64,000 nucleotides of DNA from Pyrodictiaceae archaeon (lineage in GTDB: Archaea; Thermoproteota; Thermoprotei_A; Sulfolobales; Pyrodictiaceae). Shown piece after piece: positions 60,455 to 64,000 of this stretch (the stretch's first letter is position 1; each line of letters starts with the position of its first letter). The notes under the pieces are model-generated. The model was given only the letters and a program-made list of their open reading frames with translations. It did not search any database and was not told where the DNA came from. Where the stretch lies: NCBI GenBank assembly GCA_027046265.1, contig JALTZF010000098.1, positions 9,792 through 73,791 of the forward strand, in the 5' to 3' direction. The position numbers and the translations under genes were made by a program.

Positions 60455-61822
60455 ATGAGTAGTAGGGCTTCACTCATTGAGCTAGCAACCCTGGCTACGA
60501 AGTACGCTGTAAAGGAGGGAGCCACAGAGGCTGAGGCCTTCGGCGTTAATACACGTGGATACGTAGTTAGCATATTTGCAGGCCAGATAAAGGAGCTTCA
60601 ATCGATAAATGATGTTGGTATAGGGATAAGAGTAGCTGTCGGCAAGCGGTTAGGTTTTGCTTATGCAACCGGGACTAACTTCTCGCTAGTCAAGGAAGCG
60701 GCCAGGAAGGCTGTAAAGCTAGCTAAGGTGTCTAGCGAAGACACGTATTGGAGGGGCTTGCCGGCACCAAGCCCCGTATATCCTGAGCCTGGAAACATCT
60801 ATGATTCGCACTTAGCTTACATGAGTCCTGAAACTCTTGTTGAGAACGCGGTTGCTCTAATAGATTACGTCTCAGAGTACAAGGACAAGGGAGTTATACT
60901 GTCACGTGCTGGACTTGGCGTACATACTGTAGAACGTGCTATAACTAATACAAATGGCGTGTATAGAATTGATGTTGGCACACATGCTCATGTAGTGGTT
61001 TCGACTATTATAAGAAAGGATGGAGATGTTACACCAGCAGTCTTCAAGTTTGACTCCAGCAGGATAACCTTCCCGTCAATTGAAAGGACGGCAGAACGTG
61101 CTATAGAGGTGAACATGCTCTGTACACGTAAGATAAAAGGGCTAGAGCCTAGAGGGTATACTGTCGTATACGTCTCGGAGGCTTTGGCAGAGCTTCTCTC
61201 CGTCACAGTACTTGCATCACTTAATGGGGAGATGGTTGTACGTGGACGAAGCTACTATGCTGGACGTCTAGAACAGAGAGTAATGGATGAGCGTATAACA
61301 ATAGTGGACGATGGAACACTGAAGGGTGGCGACAATACTTGGCGCTTCGACGGTGAAGGTGTTGCTATGCAGAGAAAAGCCCTTGTAGAGAAGGGTGTTC
61401 TCAAGGGCTTTGTATTCGACAACTATTGGGGTCAAAGAGCGGGGAAGGCCTCTACTGGGAATGCTGTCAGAGGAGGCTACGCCTCAACGCCTTCGCCAGG
61501 ATTCACGAATGTCGTCATGCTTGAGGGCGACGCCTCACCCGAAGAGCTTCTCGATGGTAGAGTAATTGTAGTTTATAACGTACAGGGAGCGCACACGGCT
61601 AATAGGGAAACTGGAGAGTATAGCGTGCTTGCTAATCCTGCAATACTCTATGAAAACGGCGAGGCCAGAGGCTGGATTCAAGGCGCGACACTAGGAGGCA
61701 ATCTCTACACAGAGCTTGAGTCAAAAGTCGAACTCGTAGGAAGACTTGTTGAGAAGCCTTATCCTGGAATATACGTGCCTTGGATCAGGATACGAGAAAT
61801 AAGAGTTGCGCAACAAGCCTAA
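60455..61822 (+). CDS. tldE: TldE/PmbA subunit
   Basis: 455 aa. It resembles TldD in fold but has no HExxxH motif, as expected of the TldE (PmbA) partner. It shows ATEAEAFGVNTRGYVVSI and GLEPRGYTVVYVSEALAELL. The two subunits together form the closed proteolytic chamber. The ATG at 60455 follows an AAGGTGAT Shine-Dalgarno. Confidence 0.93.
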   Translation: MSSRASLIELATLATKYAVKEGATEAEAFGVNTRGYVVSIFAGQIKELQSINDVGIGIRVAVGKRLGFAYATGTNFSLVKEAARKAVKLAKVSSEDTYWRGLPAPSPVYPEPGNIYDSHLAYMSPETLVENAVALIDYVSEYKDKGVILSRAGLGVHTVERAITNTNGVYRIDVGTHAHVVVSTIIRKDGDVTPAVFKFDSSRITFPSIERTAERAIEVNMLCTRKIKGLEPRGYTVVYVSEALAELLSVTVLASLNGEMVVRGRSYYAGRLEQRVMDERITIVDDGTLKGGDNTWRFDGEGVAMQRKALVEKGVLKGFVFDNYWGQRAGKASTGNAVRGGYASTPSPGFTNVVMLEGDASPEELLDGRVIVVYNVQGAHTANRETGEYSVLANPAILYENGEARGWIQGATLGGNLYTELESKVELVGRLVEKPYPGIYVPWIRIREIRVAQQA

Positions 61823-61832
61823 AGAAGTTTAC

Positions 61833-62609
61833 CTAGCAAACATACTTTGTTTTTAGGTAGGCAACACCCTTAACACTATACTCAATTACAAGAAAACTAC
61901 TGCCACTACTACAAGTCTCTTCAGCATTAAGGCTCTTAGCTTTAAGTACAACATCAGCTATAAACTCTAATATCATTACTGGGTTTTCGCGCAATCTACT
62001 CGACGAATACACTTTAGACCTTATGAGGGCTGGGTCAGTTACAACGAGTACTCTTGTCGACAATGGCTTAAGACCTAGCGAAGCAAAACCAGCTACTGCG
62101 AAGACAAAAAGACTTCCTGGTATAGCTACTTTGACTCTTTCTGCGCTGCACTCAGTTACAACAATATACTCGCCTGCACGTCTACTAAATCCTTTCATGA
62201 TCCATGCATTGAGAGGAGGTTTTGATGATGTAAAACCATGTATTGCTATTGCAAGTAAGGGCTCAACACAGTATAGCGTCTTACTGTTAGCCAAGGACTC
62301 TTCAAATACCGCTAATGCTTCAACTTCCTCTCTGAATACCACATAGTCTCTCCACCACCGTGGAACCATTGTATACGTGCGATCTACACTATCTGACACG
62401 AAATGATAAGTGTCAATTATGATTTCAAAGAGACTTTCTAAGCCAGTTATATGCGCTAATGGTATTAATGCAAATAGTGGGGCAAATATGCTCTTTATGC
62501 CCTTATAGCCATATTCGCTTAACTTGCTTAAAGCAATAGCTGTTAGTGGTTTAAGCTTTGTTGGAATAATATTGTTTAAGGAGGCTAGAGGCCCTCTACG
62601 CTCCTTCAA
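61833..62609 (-). CDS. Hypothetical protein
   Basis: 258 aa. Mainly helical in the first half, with an amphipathic segment FAPLFALIPLAHITGLESLFEIIID. A beta-rich second half includes YIVVTECSAERVKVAIPGSLFVFAVAGFASLG. I do not recognise a family. No clear membrane anchor, but several hydrophobic stretches suggest an association with membranes or a buried core. Convergent with tldE and divergent from the substrate-binding protein gene. Confidence 0.5.
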   Translation of the reverse strand: MKERRGPLASLNNIIPTKLKPLTAIALSKLSEYGYKGIKSIFAPLFALIPLAHITGLESLFEIIIDTYHFVSDSVDRTYTMVPRWWRDYVVFREEVEALAVFEESLANSKTLYCVEPLLAIAIHGFTSSKPPLNAWIMKGFSRRAGEYIVVTECSAERVKVAIPGSLFVFAVAGFASLGLKPLSTRVLVVTDPALIRSKVYSSSRLRENPVMILEFIADVVLKAKSLNAEETCSSGSSFLVIEYSVKGVAYLKTKYVC

Positions 62610-62728
62610 CCCGTTTCTCCCATACTACGAGGGGCTTTGCATAGAAATTCTATTGAAGTGTTTTTGCTTGTTAGTGTTTAAGGATTGCTAGTCTTATTTT
62701 GATAAGCCCTAGTTTTAATTTCTATACA

Positions 62729-62738
62729 GTATATAGGG
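62729..62738 (+). promoter_or_regulatory. TATA box of the substrate-binding protein gene
   Basis: GTATATAGGG lies about 26-30 nt before the ATG at 62762, so the mRNA should be leaderless or carry a few leader bases. Confidence 0.55.
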
Positions 62739-62761
62739 GTTCAGGGAGACGGTGAGCTGGT

Positions 62762-64000
62762 ATGCCCGTAAAGAGGGTTGCTTTAGTAGTAGGGGTCAGC
62801 GCTTTAATTGTTGCTGCCCTAATTGCAATATACTTTGTTTCAAGTATAAGGGAAAAAGGGGAGGGTGTTAAGCTCATAATAGTTACACGGCTTTATCCAG
62901 AGGAACAGGAGGCAATAAGAAGAGCGTTCTTGAATAGTAGTATAGCAAAAGAATACAATATTATTGATATAGAATTCCGTAAGGAGGACTATTCTAAATG
63001 GGCTGAGCTGTCCGAGAGTGGCTATGTTGATGGATTCTTTGTGGGCGAAAAGTATATTTACGATGTACTTTGCAGTGAAGGCCGTCTTTCTAGCTTCACG
63101 TTAAAAGAGCTAGTTGATACTGTAGAGAGCCTGGATAGACGCTATTATGGCGTGGATAGCGAGGGAGGTTATTGCTGGGTGGCAGTTGGCCAGGCAGTAT
63201 ATGGCTTTATAATAAATAGAATCTTCCTAGAAAAGCATGGTCTTCAAGAGCCCCAGAAGTGGTCTGATCTCGCCAAGGTTGACTACCTTAAGCCTCTTCT
63301 TCTAGGCGAGTCGACGGGGTCTTTCCCTCGACCAACAAAGAGCGGTACATCACGAACAGTAGTTCATGGCATACTGCAAAAGTACGGGTGGGAAGAGGGG
63401 TGGCGTGTGCTGACCATAATAGCAATGGAGTCTAATATTGTTGATAGTTCGGAAAAAGCACGCGATGAAGCAGCTGAGGGTGTTGCAGCTGTCGCGCCTG
63501 CGTACATAGGATACGGTATTGAGGCTGAAAAAGCTGGGCATGGAGCCATCTTTAAAGTCCCAAAAGGAGAGGGGATACTTTATCTGAGTCTTGCAGCCGT
63601 AGCTAGTAAAGCTAAGCACCCAAAGGAGATGCAAGCATTCATACTATGGTTGTTAAGTGATGAAGGACAGAAGACGCTTGCAAGACTATTCTACTATATA
63701 CCAGTAAGAGAGAATGTCAAAGGAATAGAGTGGGTTGAGCGTATATACTCGGAACTCAAGAACAATATCTTCGATTACGACAGAGAACTAGCAACAAAGA
63801 TCGATAAAGCCGTAACAGCCTACTTTGAAGCAGCACTAGCTGATCCTGATTCAAACATGCTACTAAAAGAGATAGGTAGAGAGCTAGCACTATTGCTAAA
63901 GGACAAAAAGATAGGCCGCTCAAAAGCCAATGAAATTCTTAGAAGTGTGGGCAAGCTACTTGTAATAAGAGATCCATGGACAGGAAAAGAAGAAAAGTTC
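62762..64000 (+). CDS. ABC-transporter extracellular substrate-binding protein (partial)
   Basis: At least 413 codons, open to the window edge; not in the ORF track because it runs off the end. An N-terminal membrane anchor (VALVVGVSALIVAALIAIYFV) carries a solute-binding fold of the Fe3+/polyamine-like type 1 group. It shows GFIINRIFLEKHGLQEPQKWSDLA and GTSRTVVHGILQKYGWEEGW, with a C-terminal FILWLLSDEGQKTLARL. It binds a solute outside the cell for import; permease and ATPase genes should follow just outside the window. Confidence 0.82.
   Translation, partial: MPVKRVALVVGVSALIVAALIAIYFVSSIREKGEGVKLIIVTRLYPEEQEAIRRAFLNSSIAKEYNIIDIEFRKEDYSKWAELSESGYVDGFFVGEKYIYDVLCSEGRLSSFTLKELVDTVESLDRRYYGVDSEGGYCWVAVGQAVYGFIINRIFLEKHGLQEPQKWSDLAKVDYLKPLLLGESTGSFPRPTKSGTSRTVVHGILQKYGWEEGWRVLTIIAMESNIVDSSEKARDEAAEGVAAVAPAYIGYGIEAEKAGHGAIFKVPKGEGILYLSLAAVASKAKHPKEMQAFILWLLSDEGQKTLARLFYYIPVRENVKGIEWVERIYSELKNNIFDYDRELATKIDKAVTAYFEAALADPDSNMLLKEIGRELALLLKDKKIGRSKANEILRSVGKLLVIRDPWTGKEEKF

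Noticed and set aside
1-64000. CRISPR arrays, insertion sequences, rRNA, toxin-antitoxin pairs
   Set aside because: None seen: no spaced direct repeats, transposase or rRNA motifs. The only PIN protein lies in a housekeeping operon without an antitoxin.

Overview
The window is an almost gap-free stretch of a hyperthermophilic crenarchaeal chromosome (Thermoproteota; the gene set fits Desulfurococcales best, but I do not name a species). The evidence is a set of proteins typical of Crenarchaeota: Rpo8, TFE-beta, L38e, an SmAP3-type Sm protein, AGOG, crenarchaeal XPF and a P. furiosus-type ferredoxin. It is supported by tRNAs with encoded CCA and BHB-type introns, frequent GTG/TTG starts, TATA boxes about 20-30 nt from start codons (leaderless mRNAs), and very short intergenic spaces. 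No CRISPR array, insertion sequence or rRNA gene was found.

Layout. 0-10.6 kb: RqcH/NEMF-like protein with a small membrane protein, an Sfm1-like SPOUT enzyme, an MBL-fold hydrolase, MetRS, a PfkB kinase, a Cys-cluster protein and the two-subunit glycine decarboxylase. 10.7-17.4 kb: three tRNA genes (Thr-GGT; Tyr-GTA with a 90-nt intron; Pro-CGG with two introns), an HTH fragment abutting tRNA-Thr, a split archaeosine transglycosylase (catalytic and PUA parts on opposite strands), PAC2, SmAP3, Rpo8 and L38e. 17.5-22.9 kb: Trm1, TFE-beta, gar1-tfb, a degenerate ketopantoate-reductase-like protein, a DUF84 NTPase and S8e. 22.9-33.2 kb: DUF763, M24 peptidase, LOG-like protein, XPF, ferredoxin, DUF429, DHH phosphoesterase, AGOG, M28 peptidase and aIF5B. 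33.4-43.4 kb: a classic archaeal information cluster: S6e, aIF2-gamma, PIN, Rpo7, Spt4, dephospho-CoA kinase, S24e, S27ae, Kae1, Bud32, XTPase, S15, a Cdc45/RecJ-like protein, Pcc1 and S3ae. 43.5-64 kb: a THUMP-SPOUT methylase, phosphoesterase, DNA ligase, antiporter, KaiC-like ATPase, a Cas4-like Fe-S protein, aminotransferase, rhomboid protease, TldD/TldE and the start of an ABC substrate-binding protein.

Functional themes are transcription initiation (TFB, TFE-beta, Rpo7, Rpo8, Spt4), translation initiation (aIF2-gamma, aIF5B), tRNA modification (TGT, Trm1, and three KEOPS subunits Kae1, Bud32 and Pcc1), nucleotide-pool cleaning (DUF84 and HAM1 pyrophosphatases) and DNA repair/replication (AGOG, XPF, ligase, Cdc45/RecJ-like).

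Most unusual items: the doubly interrupted tRNA-Pro; a KPR-fold protein without a canonical start and with its catalytic Lys/Asn residues replaced; a ~100-nt inverted-repeat-bounded RNA candidate at 52.7 kb; GC-rich structured leaders before rps6e and rps15; a Cas4-like Fe-S protein whose nuclease residues are lost; and a RecJ homologue lacking its metal ligands in the S15-S3ae locus. All calls come from reading the sequence; no database search was possible.
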